DNA of 64,000 nucleotides. It comes from JANELJ01 sp024511395 (lineage in GTDB: Bacteria > Pseudomonadota > Gammaproteobacteria > GRL18). The notes below the pieces were generated by a model, which saw only the letters and a list, made by a program, of their open reading frames with translations, had not been told where the DNA came from and searched no databases. Of the stretch, positions 18,861 through 28,535 are shown piece after piece. The translations under genes and the position numbers were made by a program. Location of the stretch: NCBI GenBank assembly GCA_963681975.1, contig OY820613.1, positions 3,844,001-3,908,000 on the forward strand, given 5' to 3'. The first letter of the stretch is position 1. Each line of letters starts with the position of its first letter.

Positions 18861-19049
18861 TCAGATTTTGTTTTTCTCTACCAATCTTCTGTAATGTTCA
18901 CCAAGAACAGTTAGCCTACAAGACTTACTTTCCATTGCCGCATTCCACATATGATCTACTCCTTCAGGAACAACCAGGTTAAGGCGATTATATTTCTGAA
19001 GAACCGAAAACTTTCTTGTGTTCTCTTCGTAAGCGCCCAATAATCCCAC
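18861..19049 (-). CDS. Small hypothetical protein or gene tail
   Basis: A 62-residue frame with protein-like composition (LNLVVPEGVDHMWNAAMESKSCRLTVLGEHYRRLVEKNKI). I do not recognise the family. It may be the C-terminal end of a larger lost gene, because no convincing ribosome site precedes the ATG and the sequence upstream turns into the IS66 leader. It could also be chance. Confidence 0.3.
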   Translation of the reverse strand: MGLLGAYEENTRKFSVLQKYNRLNLVVPEGVDHMWNAAMESKSCRLTVLGEHYRRLVEKNKI

Positions 19050-19592
19050 CTACCCCCACCCCTTAAAATCCTTCAAAGTATTACTTTTTATAATTTCATA
19101 ATCATAAAAGGTAACCCTATGCCCCACGAACGAGATGAAGAAATGCGCACCCACCTACAGGCCTGGCAGTCCAGCGGCCTGACTCAGAAGCAATACTGTC
19201 AGCAGCACAACCTTAAAACCCATATGTTCAGTTACTACAAAGCCAAATTTCTGAGGCAGTCAGATGAATTACCCAAAAGCGAGCAGGTTTGCGGCTGTGG
19301 TCATGCTTTGCATGAAATCGGAGAAGACACTTCTGAGCAACCGGATATCATTCCGGCACAGATTAAAGTTATAGTGCATATTCTGGCCGATCATGAACAC
19401 TGATTCTGATTTATCGTGAACACTGTTTCTGAACCATCATGAACACCCATTCTGTTCTATCGTGAACGCCGATTCTGATCTCATCGTGAACACTTTTACT
19501 GTTTTTCCAGAATCAGTGTTCACGATGGATCAGAATCCTTTCCCACACATTGATATTCAATAACTGCTAACCTTCCTGATTTTTATTGGGGA

Positions 19593-21149
19593 ATGGTTAT
19601 GCCAACAAAGAGACTATCAATGCGACAATTACGAACAATATTAAGGCTCAGACTGCAAGCCAAACTCAGCCTGCGCCAGATAAAAACCAGCCTGCGATTA
19701 AGCCTGGGTGCCGTACAAAAAATCTGCAGTAAAGCAGAGGCTCTTGATCTGGACTGGCCCGCCATTGAACAACTGGACGATCAACAACTGGCCAGTCGGT
19801 TTTACCCCCAGGCCGATACCCGGGTTTCCAGCGCATTCCAGCTCCCTGACTGGTCAGAGGTCTATCGGGAACTCAAACGCAAAGGAATGACCAGGCTCCT
19901 GCTTTGGGAAGAATACACACAACAATACCCAAACCGCTGTTACAGCTATCCACAGTACTGCATGCTGTACCAGCAATGGCAAAAGAAACAGAAACGCTCC
20001 ATGCGTCAGCATCATAAGGCGGGAGAAAAACTCTTTGTTGATTATGCCGGTCAAACCGTTCCTGTTGTTCAGCAGGACACTGGTGAAATTCAGTTTGCCC
20101 GGATTTTTGTTGCCGTATTAGGTGCTTCCAATTACACCTATGCAGAAGCTACCTGGAGCCAACGCCTGCCGGACTGGATCGGCAGTCATGTAAGAACCTT
20201 TGAATTTATAAAAGGGGTTCCCGTACTGTTAATTCCTGATAATCTTAAAAGCAGTACCACCCGGGCCTGTCGGTACGATCCGGATATTAATATGTCTTAC
20301 CAGCAGATGGCGGCTCATTATGGTACAGCCATCGTTCCTGCCAGACCCCGAAAGCCTCAGGATAAAGCCAAAGCTGAAGTGGGTGTGCAGATTATAGAAC
20401 GCTGGATCCTGGCTCGTTTACGTCATCAAACGTTCTTCTCACTGACAGAGCTCAATCAGCAGATCCATGGCCTGCTTGAAGAGGTCAACAACAAACCCTT
20501 TAAGCAGCTTAAAGGCACCCGGCAACAGTGGTTTGACTTGCTGGATAAACCGGCACTGCTGCCACTGCCCAAACAGGCGTTTGAGTTTACTGAAATCAAA
20601 ACCGTCAAAGTCAATGTGGATTACCATATTCAGTTTGACGGACACCTGTATTCAGTACCTCATCATCTGGTGGGTGAAAAACCGGAAGTGCATGCCAAAG
20701 CATTCTTAATAGAGATGTACTTTCATAACCGGTGCATCTGTCAGCATGCCAGACAATACCATTCTGGTACCACCACCGTACCGGCCCATATGCCAGAGCG
20801 CCATAAGAAACACCATCAATGGACACCAGGGCGATTAATGAACTGGGCTAAGGATATTGGTGATGAAGTGCTTATCCGGGTTAAAAGCCAGTTGAAACAA
20901 AAGCAGCATGAAGAGCAGGCTTACCGGGTTTGCCTGGGCTTACTCAATCTGTCCCGACAATATCCTAATGAGCGTTTAAATAAGGCCTGCCAGATTGCCA
21001 ATCATAAAAATCTCAACCGGCTGAAGCACATTAAGTCTATATTGCTCAGCAATCAGGATAAGTTACAGCCTGACTTCTTTGAACAGAAAGAACCTTCTTC
21101 ATTACCACAGTCTCATGAGAACATTCGTGGCCCCAAAAGCTATCACTAA
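19593..21149 (+). CDS. istA: IS21 transposase IstA
   Basis: A 518-residue transposase with an N-terminal helix-turn-helix (LRLRLQAKLSLRQIKTSLRLSLGAVQKICSKA). The integrase-type core has KLFVDYAGQTVPV (first Asp), VPVLLIPDNLKSST (second Asp) and KAKAEVGVQIIERWIL (Glu). A C-terminal beta-rich domain follows. It works with the IstB ATPase. It ends 15 bases before istB. Length and catalytic residues are normal, so this IS21 gene appears intact. Confidence 0.9.
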   Translation: MVMPTKRLSMRQLRTILRLRLQAKLSLRQIKTSLRLSLGAVQKICSKAEALDLDWPAIEQLDDQQLASRFYPQADTRVSSAFQLPDWSEVYRELKRKGMTRLLLWEEYTQQYPNRCYSYPQYCMLYQQWQKKQKRSMRQHHKAGEKLFVDYAGQTVPVVQQDTGEIQFARIFVAVLGASNYTYAEATWSQRLPDWIGSHVRTFEFIKGVPVLLIPDNLKSSTTRACRYDPDINMSYQQMAAHYGTAIVPARPRKPQDKAKAEVGVQIIERWILARLRHQTFFSLTELNQQIHGLLEEVNNKPFKQLKGTRQQWFDLLDKPALLPLPKQAFEFTEIKTVKVNVDYHIQFDGHLYSVPHHLVGEKPEVHAKAFLIEMYFHNRCICQHARQYHSGTTTVPAHMPERHKKHHQWTPGRLMNWAKDIGDEVLIRVKSQLKQKQHEEQAYRVCLGLLNLSRQYPNERLNKACQIANHKNLNRLKHIKSILLSNQDKLQPDFFEQKEPSSLPQSHENIRGPKSYH

Positions 21150-21164
21150 CCAGGGAGTATCAGC

Positions 21165-21920
21165 ATGTTAGAACAAACCATTACCCAACTTCGACAATTA
21201 AAACTCACCGGCATGGCCGATGCCCTGCTTAGCCAGATTGAGCAGCCGGGCACCTATGAAGGCCTGTCCTTTGAGCAGCGAATACAATTACTGGCCGACA
21301 GCGAAGCCCGGGAAAGAGAGCAGAGAAAGCAAAAGCGGCTGATTAAAGCCGCCCGCTTTAAACTGGCTGCACATGCCCAGGATATTGATTATCTGCATCC
21401 CGGAGGTTTACAGCAATCTGTCATGGCTTCACTTCTGCAATGTGACTGGTTAAACAAAGCTCAGAACATTCTGATCACTGGCCCCTGTGGCAGTGGTAAA
21501 ACCTTTATTGCCTGTGCACCGGGGCATACGGCGTGTATGAAAGGTCATAGTGTTAAATATTACCGGTTGTCCCGGTTATTAATGATGCTTACCCGGAGCA
21601 AAGCAGACGGTACTTACCTCAAAACACTTCAGTCTCTGGCCAAAACAGAGCTGCTGATCATTGATGACTGGGGACTGGAACTGTTAAAAGCGGTACAGCG
21701 CAATGACTTAATGGAATTGATGGATGATCGCCATGGACATGCATCAACCATTATGCTCAGTCAGTTACCCACTGATCAGTGGCATCAGTCTATCGGTGAC
21801 AATACGATTGCCGATGCCATTTTAGATCGGCTTATGCACAATGCCCACCGACTTAAATTAAAAGGTGAATCGATGCGAAAAACACGCTCATCATTGACGG
21901 ATGGTGAACACTTAGGGTAA
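21165..21920 (+). CDS. istB: IS21 helper ATPase IstB
   Basis: A 251-residue AAA+ protein, DnaC-related, that remodels target DNA for IstA. Walker A is ITGPCGSGKTFIA and Walker B is LLIIDDWGL. The sequence after Walker A reads CAPGHTACMKG where the family normally has CALGHAAC, so a Leu-to-Pro change may weaken it. A ribosome site (CAGGGAG) precedes the ATG in the short istA-istB gap. Confidence 0.88.
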   Translation: MLEQTITQLRQLKLTGMADALLSQIEQPGTYEGLSFEQRIQLLADSEAREREQRKQKRLIKAARFKLAAHAQDIDYLHPGGLQQSVMASLLQCDWLNKAQNILITGPCGSGKTFIACAPGHTACMKGHSVKYYRLSRLLMMLTRSKADGTYLKTLQSLAKTELLIIDDWGLELLKAVQRNDLMELMDDRHGHASTIMLSQLPTDQWHQSIGDNTIADAILDRLMHNAHRLKLKGESMRKTRSSLTDGEHLG

Positions 21921-22957
21921 AAAGACTGTACGCCAATGTGTGGGCAGGGTTGGGTGTTCACGATAGAACAGAATGGGTGTTCATGATGGATCAGAATTGG
22001 TGTTCACCATCAGCAGAATACGCATATAGAACACATTCGGGTCAAATGTGCCTGCCGTCAGTGTGACAATGGCATTAAAACAGCGCCTGAACCGGCTCAG
22101 CCCATTGAAAAGAGTATTGCATCACCTGGCTTACTGGCCCATATTGCCGTTGCCAGATATACCGATGCCTTACCCCTGTATCGACAGGAAGCCATATTTA
22201 AACGTCTGAACATTGATATTAACCGCACCAGCATGGCTAACCGGATGATAAAAACAGCCCAACTAAGTCAACCTCTGTTGCAACGACTTATTCATTATCA
22301 GTTACAGCAATCCATTATCCAGGCCGATGAAACTCCGGTTCAGGTGCTCAATGAACCGGGAAGAAAGGCACAAAGTCAGTCTTATATGTGGTTGTACCAA
22401 AGCGGCAGTAGCGGTGCATCTCCATCTGTTATTATTTATGATTATCAGCCCGGGCGCAGTGGGCTGTTTGCCAAAAACTACCTGCAGGATTTTAAAGGTC
22501 AATATCTTCAAACCGATGGCTATAGTGGTTATGCCCAGGTGTGTACCCCGCAAAGTGGCATTGTCTCTGTCGGTTGCCGGGCTCATGCCCGGCATAAGTT
22601 TGATGAGGTGATTAAAGCCCTTAAGGGTAAAAACGTGAAACCCGGCAAGGCTCATATGGCACTTAACACCATTGCCAAACTGTATGCCATTGAAAAGCAG
22701 TGCAAAACCATGAGTGCAGAGCAGCGTTATCTGGTTCGTCAAAAGAAAAGTCAGCCCATATTAAGTTTGATTGAAACGGCCAAAGCCAATAAACCGGAGC
22801 CGTTTGCTTATATCCGTTACATTCTGACAGAGTTACCCAGGCTGGGGCGTCATGCAGAGCCTGAAGCATTTGATGCTTTACTGCCCTGGTTGTGTGCTGA
22901 AAAAATTCAGGCGTTACAGTAGGTAGGGTAGCAGATCAATGTGGGATTAATTGGCGC

Positions 22958-23530
22958 TCACGGATCAAGTATTAATGCGGTTGCCAAGTGTACGATGTCA
23001 CGGGGGGTCATAAAGTCCTCAGCCCCCTCATTAACTTCTGAACCAAAGCGGCGGATAAGGTGTTCATAGATGTTACTCATCACTCGATCAGGCACTACAT
23101 CCGGATGAAGCTCCACTCCGGCAAAGTTATTACAGATTTTATAGAGCAGACCGGCTTTGTCTAATCGAATAATAGTATTGGTGAACTCGAATTCTTCAAA
23201 AATAGCCCGTGCATTATCGGAAAAGTGAGTAATGTAGTCTTCAAGATTTTGACGGGTTTTGGTACTACCAAGCGTCTCAAGTGAATATTCAGAAGTGTTA
23301 TAGAAAGGATATTCAGTGGTTTGACGCAAAATCAGGTCAAGATCGATGTCTGAGTCTTTAAAATTTTTATTCGCTTCTTGTACTGCTTCACGAGTTGGCT
23401 CTAATACACACTCCAGACGACGCAGTAAAGTAAAAGGCAAAATAATTTTGCCAAAATTTGTATGCTTGAAATCCCCCCAAAGGTCTTCAGCATTTTTCCA
23501 GATAAAGTCAGCCTGGGAAGCAGCTGAACC
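22958..23530 (-). pseudogene. hsdM: Type I restriction-modification HsdM, N-terminal fragment
   Basis: The frame gives ADFIWKNAEDLWGDFKHTNFGKIILPFTLLRRLECVLEPTREAV, then a helical region and EHLIRRFGSEVNEGAEDFMTPRDIVHLATALILDP, followed by a stop. This is the N-terminal third of the adenine methylase subunit of type I systems. The SAM-binding and NPPF catalytic motifs are absent, as are hsdS and hsdR. There is no start codon at the right edge, where it meets the chemotaxis receptor remnant, and the left edge meets the IS66 remnant. It is a relic. Confidence 0.8.
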
Positions 23531-25982
23531 AGGTCAGTACTCCTATTATTAATCACCTGCAAGGGGTCCAGGAAGGGGGGGCAGAAATGTCAGCCATGAG
23601 CGGTTTGTATCTGCTGACACGGGACAGTCAATACAAAGAAAGCTATCAGCAGAATATTAATACGTTGATGGGACATATCTCCGCGCTTGATAAGCAAAAA
23701 TCCACGCATGCTGATATGGTTGCGTCACTGGAGCAGCTTAAAATACATCTGCAGGAACTGGATAAGCAGTATCAGAATGTTATGCGGGTTGGTATTAATG
23801 ATCTACTTAATAAACCGGCCCTGCAACTGGCGGCAGAAAAAATCGGACCGTTATTCAATCAAATGCTGCAGACCACTTCAGTCATGATTGAATCGGAAGT
23901 GGATATGGATGATGTGGATGAAACTATTCGTAAAAAAATTCTTCAGCAGATTTATGAAATCCGCAGTCAATGGCTCAATCTGTCACGTAATATTACGGTT
24001 TATCTGACTTATAGAAGCTAGAAGCAAGGCAGAAGAAGAGCAGTTTCCCTTTGAACTGGAGCGTCTGAAGCAGACAATTGAGACATTATCAGAGTATTCA
24101 GACAGTTTCAGCTTTGAGCAGGAAACGGGTTTTGAAGAACTGCAGAGTATGATGAGTAATTATGAACAAGCTTTACACCAGCTTATTAAACTTCATAGTG
24201 GTGATGCCTGGCGTAAAGATACCAAGCTAATTCATGATCAACTGGGACCCTTGCTGGCTAAAACCCGTACAGAAGTTGATAGCATTATTGCCAGGGAACA
24301 GAAACATGCCCAGGTACAGATAGAAGAGCTATTAAGGGATACAATCATAGTGTATTGATTTATAAGGAAATGTTGGCGAATTATGGGTGTTAAATTTGCA
24401 GGTTTTTGGTAAAAAAAGCCTTATTACCTTGCAAATTTCCAGACCAAAATGAAGCCAAAGAAACAGCCAAAAATACCTCAGGAAGACCTGTTCAGGATGC
24501 GCCTTGAAAACATGCTGGACATAAACCATGAGTTGATTAAGTTATCAAAACACATAGATTGGGAAAGTCCTGATAAAGAATGGGGCGCTCTGTTTGTATC
24601 CACTAAAGGTGCTCCTGCCATACGCACTCGATTGATTGCAGGATTGCATTACCTGAAACACCTGCATGATTTATCGGATGAACAGGTAGTAAAAGGCTGG
24701 ACAGAAAATCCGTACTGGCAGTATTTCTGTGGTGAAGAATACTTTCAGCATAAAATGCCCATACACCCTGTGACCATGACCAAATGGCGTAACCGGCTGG
24801 GTAAATCAGGCAGTGAAAAATTACTGATTGAAACCATTAAAGCCGGACTAAAGAGTAAAACTATCAAGCCCGGCAGTTTAAAGAAAGTCACGGTAGATAC
24901 TACCGTACAGGAAAAGAACATCGCTTTTCCAACCGATTCAAAGCTCCTGAACAAAGCCAGAGAAAACCTGGTTAAACTGTCCAAAGAGCACGGTATTAAA
25001 CTGCGTCAGAACTATAATCGGGTTGGGCCGCAATATGTACTAATGGCCAGTCGTTATGCTCATGCAAAACAGTTTAAACGCATGAAGAAAATGAACAATA
25101 AACTGAAATCCCGTTTAGGTCGTGTTAAACGGGATATTGAACGACAACTGCCCAACTATTCTGTTGATATTCAGTCTCTGTTTGAAGTAGCTCTAAAACA
25201 GGCTCAGAAACTGATTGAGCAGGAGCAGCACAGTAAAAACAAGCTTTACAGTTTACATGCACCGGAAGTCGAGTGTATCAGTAAAGGCAAAGCTCATAAG
25301 CCTTATGAATTTGGAGTTAAAACCAGTATCGCGGTAACTAACAAGGAAGGCTTTGTTATTGGTGCTCAAAGTTGTCCGGGCAATCCTTATGATGGACATA
25401 CCTTGCTGCCACAACTGGAACAGATAAAACAGTTTACAGCCGTACAACCGGAACACTGCTTTGTTGACCGGGGTTATCGTGGACATGAAGTAAAAGACAC
25501 TAAAGTTTTTATCTCAGGTCAGAAGAGAGGCGTTACCCGAAGTATTAAAAAGGCATTAAAACGGCGCAGTGCGATTGAGCCTGAAATCGGTCATATGAAA
25601 AACGATGGCCGTTTAGATCGCTGCTACCTCAAAGGTGCAGTCGGTGATGCCATTAATGTGGTTATGGTAGCCGCTGGACATAACTTAAGAAAGATCCTCA
25701 ATAAGCTCCGGCTTTTGTGGCTCAATGTTTCCAAGATTAAACGGGTAGTGGATCTGGTGGTGTTTGCTTCGACTAACCTGGCTAAAGAAGCCTTTAAAAT
25801 GAGTTCGGTTACTAAGTGCGCCCAGGAGCTTTCCAGTACCCGGGAGAAAAAGGTCGCTGAAATTTCCCAGATTAACAGTGAAATGTCTGAGCAGATGGTT
25901 TTTTTTGCTGAAAAGGCAATAGCCGCGGCCAATTCAATTGAAGAAGCCCTGCAGGTGGTTGAAAATGGCCGTAATATTATTA
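23531..25982 (+). pseudogene. Chemotaxis receptor, 5' half (IS-interrupted)
   Basis: Encodes the sensor part of the receptor whose 3' half lies at 16.1-16.7 kb: IINHLQGVQEGGAEMSAMSGLYLLTRDSQYKESYQQNINTLMGHISALD and a long helical region. A 7-bp tandem duplication (TAGAAGC at 24012-24018 and 24019-24025) shifts the frame; reading resumes as EEEQFPFELERLKQTIETLSEY and goes to EELLRDT. IS5-like copy C then intervenes (24346-25725). After it VSKIKRVVDLVVFASTNLAKEAFKMSSV and SEMSEQMVFFAEKAIAAANSIEEALQVVENGRNII continue up to IS982 copy 2. The gene has no start codon at its left edge. Confidence 0.85.
24346..25725 (+). mobile_element. IS5-like element, copy C (both ends lost)
   Basis: Similarity to other copies starts at CATAGTGTATTGATT, about 20 bases inside the left end, and stops at TGGCTCAA, about 95 bases before the right end. 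Neither terminal repeat is present, and receptor coding sequence lies directly on both sides. Ordinary transposition would not leave this, so end erosion or recombination is needed to explain it. Confidence 0.85.
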
Positions 25983-25999
25983 ACCTGAGATCTGGATAA
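24449..25999 (+). CDS. IS5-family transposase fused to chemotaxis receptor segment
   Basis: A 516-residue open frame. The first 425 residues are a complete IS5-type transposase with all three catalytic blocks (VDTTVQEKNIAF, CFVDRGYRGHEV, EPEIGHMKNDGR). From LWLNVSKIKRVVDL on, the frame continues in the correct receptor frame for about 85 residues and then ends inside IS982 copy 2 (NLRSG). The fusion is a by-product of truncation of the IS right end. The transposase part could still be active in trans; there is no reason to think the fusion has a new role. Confidence 0.8.
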   Translation: MKPKKQPKIPQEDLFRMRLENMLDINHELIKLSKHIDWESPDKEWGALFVSTKGAPAIRTRLIAGLHYLKHLHDLSDEQVVKGWTENPYWQYFCGEEYFQHKMPIHPVTMTKWRNRLGKSGSEKLLIETIKAGLKSKTIKPGSLKKVTVDTTVQEKNIAFPTDSKLLNKARENLVKLSKEHGIKLRQNYNRVGPQYVLMASRYAHAKQFKRMKKMNNKLKSRLGRVKRDIERQLPNYSVDIQSLFEVALKQAQKLIEQEQHSKNKLYSLHAPEVECISKGKAHKPYEFGVKTSIAVTNKEGFVIGAQSCPGNPYDGHTLLPQLEQIKQFTAVQPEHCFVDRGYRGHEVKDTKVFISGQKRGVTRSIKKALKRRSAIEPEIGHMKNDGRLDRCYLKGAVGDAINVVMVAAGHNLRKILNKLRLLWLNVSKIKRVVDLVVFASTNLAKEAFKMSSVTKCAQELSSTREKKVAEISQINSEMSEQMVFFAEKAIAAANSIEEALQVVENGRNIINLRSG

Positions 26000-26716
26000 G
26001 AACCCAGTCATTTACCTAAATACAGAGAGTTTTCATATCACTCTCATCTATTCTGATTGTCGGCTTGTCTTTTTTATGACAATAGGCAATCAGAGAACCA
26101 ATAAGGTTCAACATAAAACCACTTACGCTTCTATGACGTGAATGTTCAATCTGTGTAATATTTTTTAGCTGCTCATTAACCGTTTCAATTATAAAACGTT
26201 TTTTCAGCATAATCTTATCCCACAATGCAATGGCACGTGTTTTCATGTTTCGTCTGACATTGGTAATAAGCTCGACATCCTGTTCAAACAGTTCATCACT
26301 TAAAAGACTGGAGACATAGCCTTTGTCACCATAAAGCTTTCCATATAAGTCTTTGGCCATTTCAGGAACCGGTTTTCTGTCATCTACATTACCCGCCGTC
26401 AATTTAGTGGCCAGTATTTCACCTTTATGATTAATGATCAGGTGAACTTTAAACCCATAGAACCACCCCATGGTCGATTTGCCTCGCTGAGCAACACCAT
26501 CAAAGACTTTATGCCTGGGTATGCGAATGTTGTGGCATACTTTAATGCTGGTCACATCAACAAAGGCAATTCCGGTTGGCTTTCCTTTGCAATGAGTAAA
26601 GTAAGCGCATAATGGCACCAGTACCGATGACATCACTCCCAGGAAACGGGTATAGCTCAATAAATTTGGAAACTCTTTCCTAAGATGTTGATGCACATGG
26701 CATAAATAATAACTCT

Positions 26717-28139
26717 TCATAGGTATGTCTTTAAGGATTTTATCATTTCGTTTCAATAGTTTACCCATCAGGATGTAACTCCAATATTAGGTTCTACACC
26801 GAACTGATAAAGTCCAGTAGACTTATCCCGTTTAGGATGGGCTCTGCCAGCATTTTCTTTCAGGAAAAAATACGTTCTTTCAAGCACATCCGTTAATTGT
26901 TTTCGTTTATGGTTAACAATGGATTCCAATAATGAATACCACCAGTAAACGGTCGTTTTGGAGACCGTCAATGTTGACATCTCCATTTGGTAAAATTGTT
27001 CTATGCTACTGCATATAAAGCGTTTCAGCATAGTCGCAATTAAACTGCTCCAAACCAAAGCTTCCATCAATGCGGGATTACTGGTTTGAAACCCCTGCAA
27101 GTTATTATGTGACTTGCACTCTTTAAATAACAACTCAATCTGCCAGCGTAAGCGGTATAACTGGCTGATTTGTGTTGCTGAAAACTGTTCTGCTTTCAGA
27201 TTTGTAACCAAAAATGTATGCCTTTTTTCTTTGGGACTCCAGATTGCAATAAGCCTTGTTTCTCTGGCATCAATTTCCACAACCATATCAATTAATTGTC
27301 GTTTTGGCAGAGATTTTAACAAATCAGACAATGGTTTAGTTCTTTTGTTAACGACTTGCCCATCTTCTCTGGTGGCCCGGTGAACCGCTATCCTGGAAAG
27401 TCTCATCGCCCGTAAAATATAATACCCACCATGGTCATCTGTTTCATTAATCAGTTGGCCTGAATAGTAGCCACGGTCACCTGATAATAACTGATTTTCC
27501 AGTTCATGAACGTCTGGTAATTCTGCTCGTTCTGAAAAACTATCCGGTGTCAGTGTGCTTTTTTCTATGCCTCCGGTTTTTAAGTCGTAGGTGACATGCA
27601 ATTCCACGGCTGCCGGACTAATTGATGTAAATCGCCCGGTATAATTCTTTTTCAGTGCCTTATGGATAGCAAATGAACTGCCATCCCGAATAAGTAATTT
27701 ATCAAAACTGGCCAGAACAGGATGATTACATTTCAGTTTTGTATTTACCCGGTGATTAAAAACTTTATCTGCAACATCTCTCATCAATTGCGCAAATTCA
27801 GGCTTGGCTAGTTGATTATGAAAGGGCTTATAACGGACATTTTTATTCGTCAACTGGTTAAAGTAACGATGAATTTCCGAAAAATGCTTTGTCTCTTTAT
27901 CACCCATAGCCGTAATCATACTCTATAAGCTGAAAAGGGGTTATCTGTCTTAATCGTTGGGAAAAGCCAATGTTTTTGCCCGGTTTATTAAGTTTCTTTT
28001 CACTCAATACGACTTTTAGTTTTTTTGATAATGTGGTACTTTTCATTTGAAGCCTTTTTGTTGATGAATAATTGCCTGAATAACAACTATTTGATCATCA
28101 AATTGGCTTCATTTCAATTCCTAAAGATCATACCTATGA
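26717..28139 (-). mobile_element. IS4-family element (second type), copy 1, complete
   Basis: 1423 bp with perfect 11-bp terminal repeats TCATAGGTATG at both ends and an 8-bp target duplication ATAACTCT (26709-26716 and 28140-28147). It is unrelated in sequence to the IS4-superfamily element at 6.3, 11.2 and 33.7 kb. Confidence 0.92.
26768..28046 (-). pseudogene. IS4-family transposase (copy 1, N-terminal frameshift)
   Basis: The start at 28046 gives MKSTTLSKKLKVVLSEKKLNKPGKNIGFSQRLRQITPFQLIE, then loses frame near 27925, where copy 2 has two more bases (QLIVSMITAMGD). A 383-residue frame covers the rest: LLIRDGSSFAIH (first Asp), LSGDRGYYSGQL (second Asp) and YRLRWQIELLFKECK, the Y-(2)-R-(3)-E-(6)-K signature of IS4. 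An internal start at MITAMGDKE would leave the catalytic domain intact but without the N-terminal domain. Confidence 0.85.
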
Positions 28140-28432
28140 ATAACTCTTAAAATCTTTGTAATGTGACTGATGAAAGTTAATCAGGATAGTCATCAGTTCA
28201 CTGGGGCTCATTACACCTTGTCGTCTTCTCTTTTTATCACCGGATTCCAGCAGTGTTTTTTCCCATTCAGGATAAAAGACCTGGTTGAAATCATCAATAT
28301 TACAATACAATTCATCTATAGTAGTCACTTGCCTGTTCCTTGTTCAAATTCATTTGATTTGGTCATTAAATGATCTGATCGAGAAACAGGCATTTAGTTC
28401 AATATTTTTTAGTTCTTATCCAGAATTCAGGT

Positions 28433-28530
28433 TAATAAGGCTTATTTTACCAAAAACTTGCAAATTTAACACCCATAATCAAGCAATATTTCTTTATAAA
28501 TCAATGCTATATGTTTTATTCAGGGTGGAC
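28433..28530 (-). mobile_element. IS5-like element, left-end remnant (copy D)
   Basis: About 98 bp of the left end of the IS5-like element in inverted orientation (complement of CCACCCTGAATAAAACATATAGC), followed by the usual flank TAAATA (28531-28536). Its other side is IS982 copy 2, inserted in the leader hairpin region. Confidence 0.85.
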
Positions 28531-28535
28531 TAAAT

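Larger units (their letters stand above)
19384..22034 (+). mobile_element. IS21-family element
   Basis: Encodes istA and istB. The left end has five direct repeats of the form TCRTGAACAC..-.TTCTG between about 19391 and 19500. The right end has three in inverse orientation (about 21955-22010), the multiple terminal repeats typical of IS21. ATTC occurs at 19380-19383 and 22035-22038 and rejoining there restores the IS66 frame (IVHIRVKCAC), so it may be the target duplication. The outermost bases are not clearly inverted repeats, so the limits are tentative. Confidence 0.75.
19119..22922 (+). pseudogene. IS66 TnpA-TnpC deletion fusion, interrupted
   Basis: Residues 1-48 (MRTHLQAWQSSGLTQKQYCQQHNLKTHMFSYYKAKF) are TnpA. 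They run straight into the TnpC zinc-finger and linker region (CGCGHALHEIGEDTSEQPDIIPAQIKVIVH), showing loss of tnpB and the start of tnpC. After IS21 the frame resumes at 22039 with VKCACRQCDNGIK, SIASPGLLAHIAVARYTDALPLYRQE, IIQADETPVQVL and QTDGYSGYAQVC. A further deletion joins VRQKKSQPIL directly to LIETAKANKPEPFAY, removing the last catalytic block. The whole is a dead fusion. Confidence 0.8.
19119..22957 (+). mobile_element. IS66-family remnant split by IS21
   Basis: A second IS66 type, distinct from the one at 2.4 kb. A large internal deletion joins the start of tnpA to the middle of tnpC, and an IS21 element is inserted at about 19384-22034. The ends are approximate; typical IS66 termini were not identified. 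Confidence 0.7.
26016..28328 (-). pseudogene. IS982-family transposase (copy 2, split by IS4-family insertion)
   Basis: The N-terminal part (28328 down to 28148) reads MTTIDELYCNIDDFNQVFYPEWEKTLLESGDKKRRR and HFHQ-like FHQSHYKDFKSY. After the insertion the frame resumes from 26716 with YYLCHVHQHLRKEFPNLLSYTRFLG and carries all catalytic blocks (FVDVTSIKVCHN, YGDKGYVSS, FIIETVNEQLKNITQIEHSRHRS) to 26016. The 8-bp target duplication ATAACTCT confirms a simple insertion. An open frame from an ATG in the nested element still covers the catalytic half. Confidence 0.85.
25983..28432 (-). mobile_element. IS982-family element, copy 2, carrying a nested IS4-family element
   Basis: Ends ACCTGAGATCTGG (25983) and ...CCAGAATTCAGGT (28432). 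The left flank TTATTA (25977-25982) is the complement of the TAATAA beside the receptor's 3' half at 16681-16686, and does not match its own right flank TAATAA in direct orientation. The right side lies in an IS5-like remnant. The element is split by a complete IS4-family insertion at 26717-28139. Confidence 0.88.

Noticed and set aside
19391..19500. CRISPR-like array (five repeats about 20-23 bases apart)
   Set aside because: The repeats are imperfect, the spacers are only a few bases, and they sit at the end of IS21 where such terminal sites are expected.
22958..23530. Restriction-modification or other defence system
   Set aside because: Only an N-terminal piece of HsdM remains, without SAM or catalytic motifs and without hsdR or hsdS.
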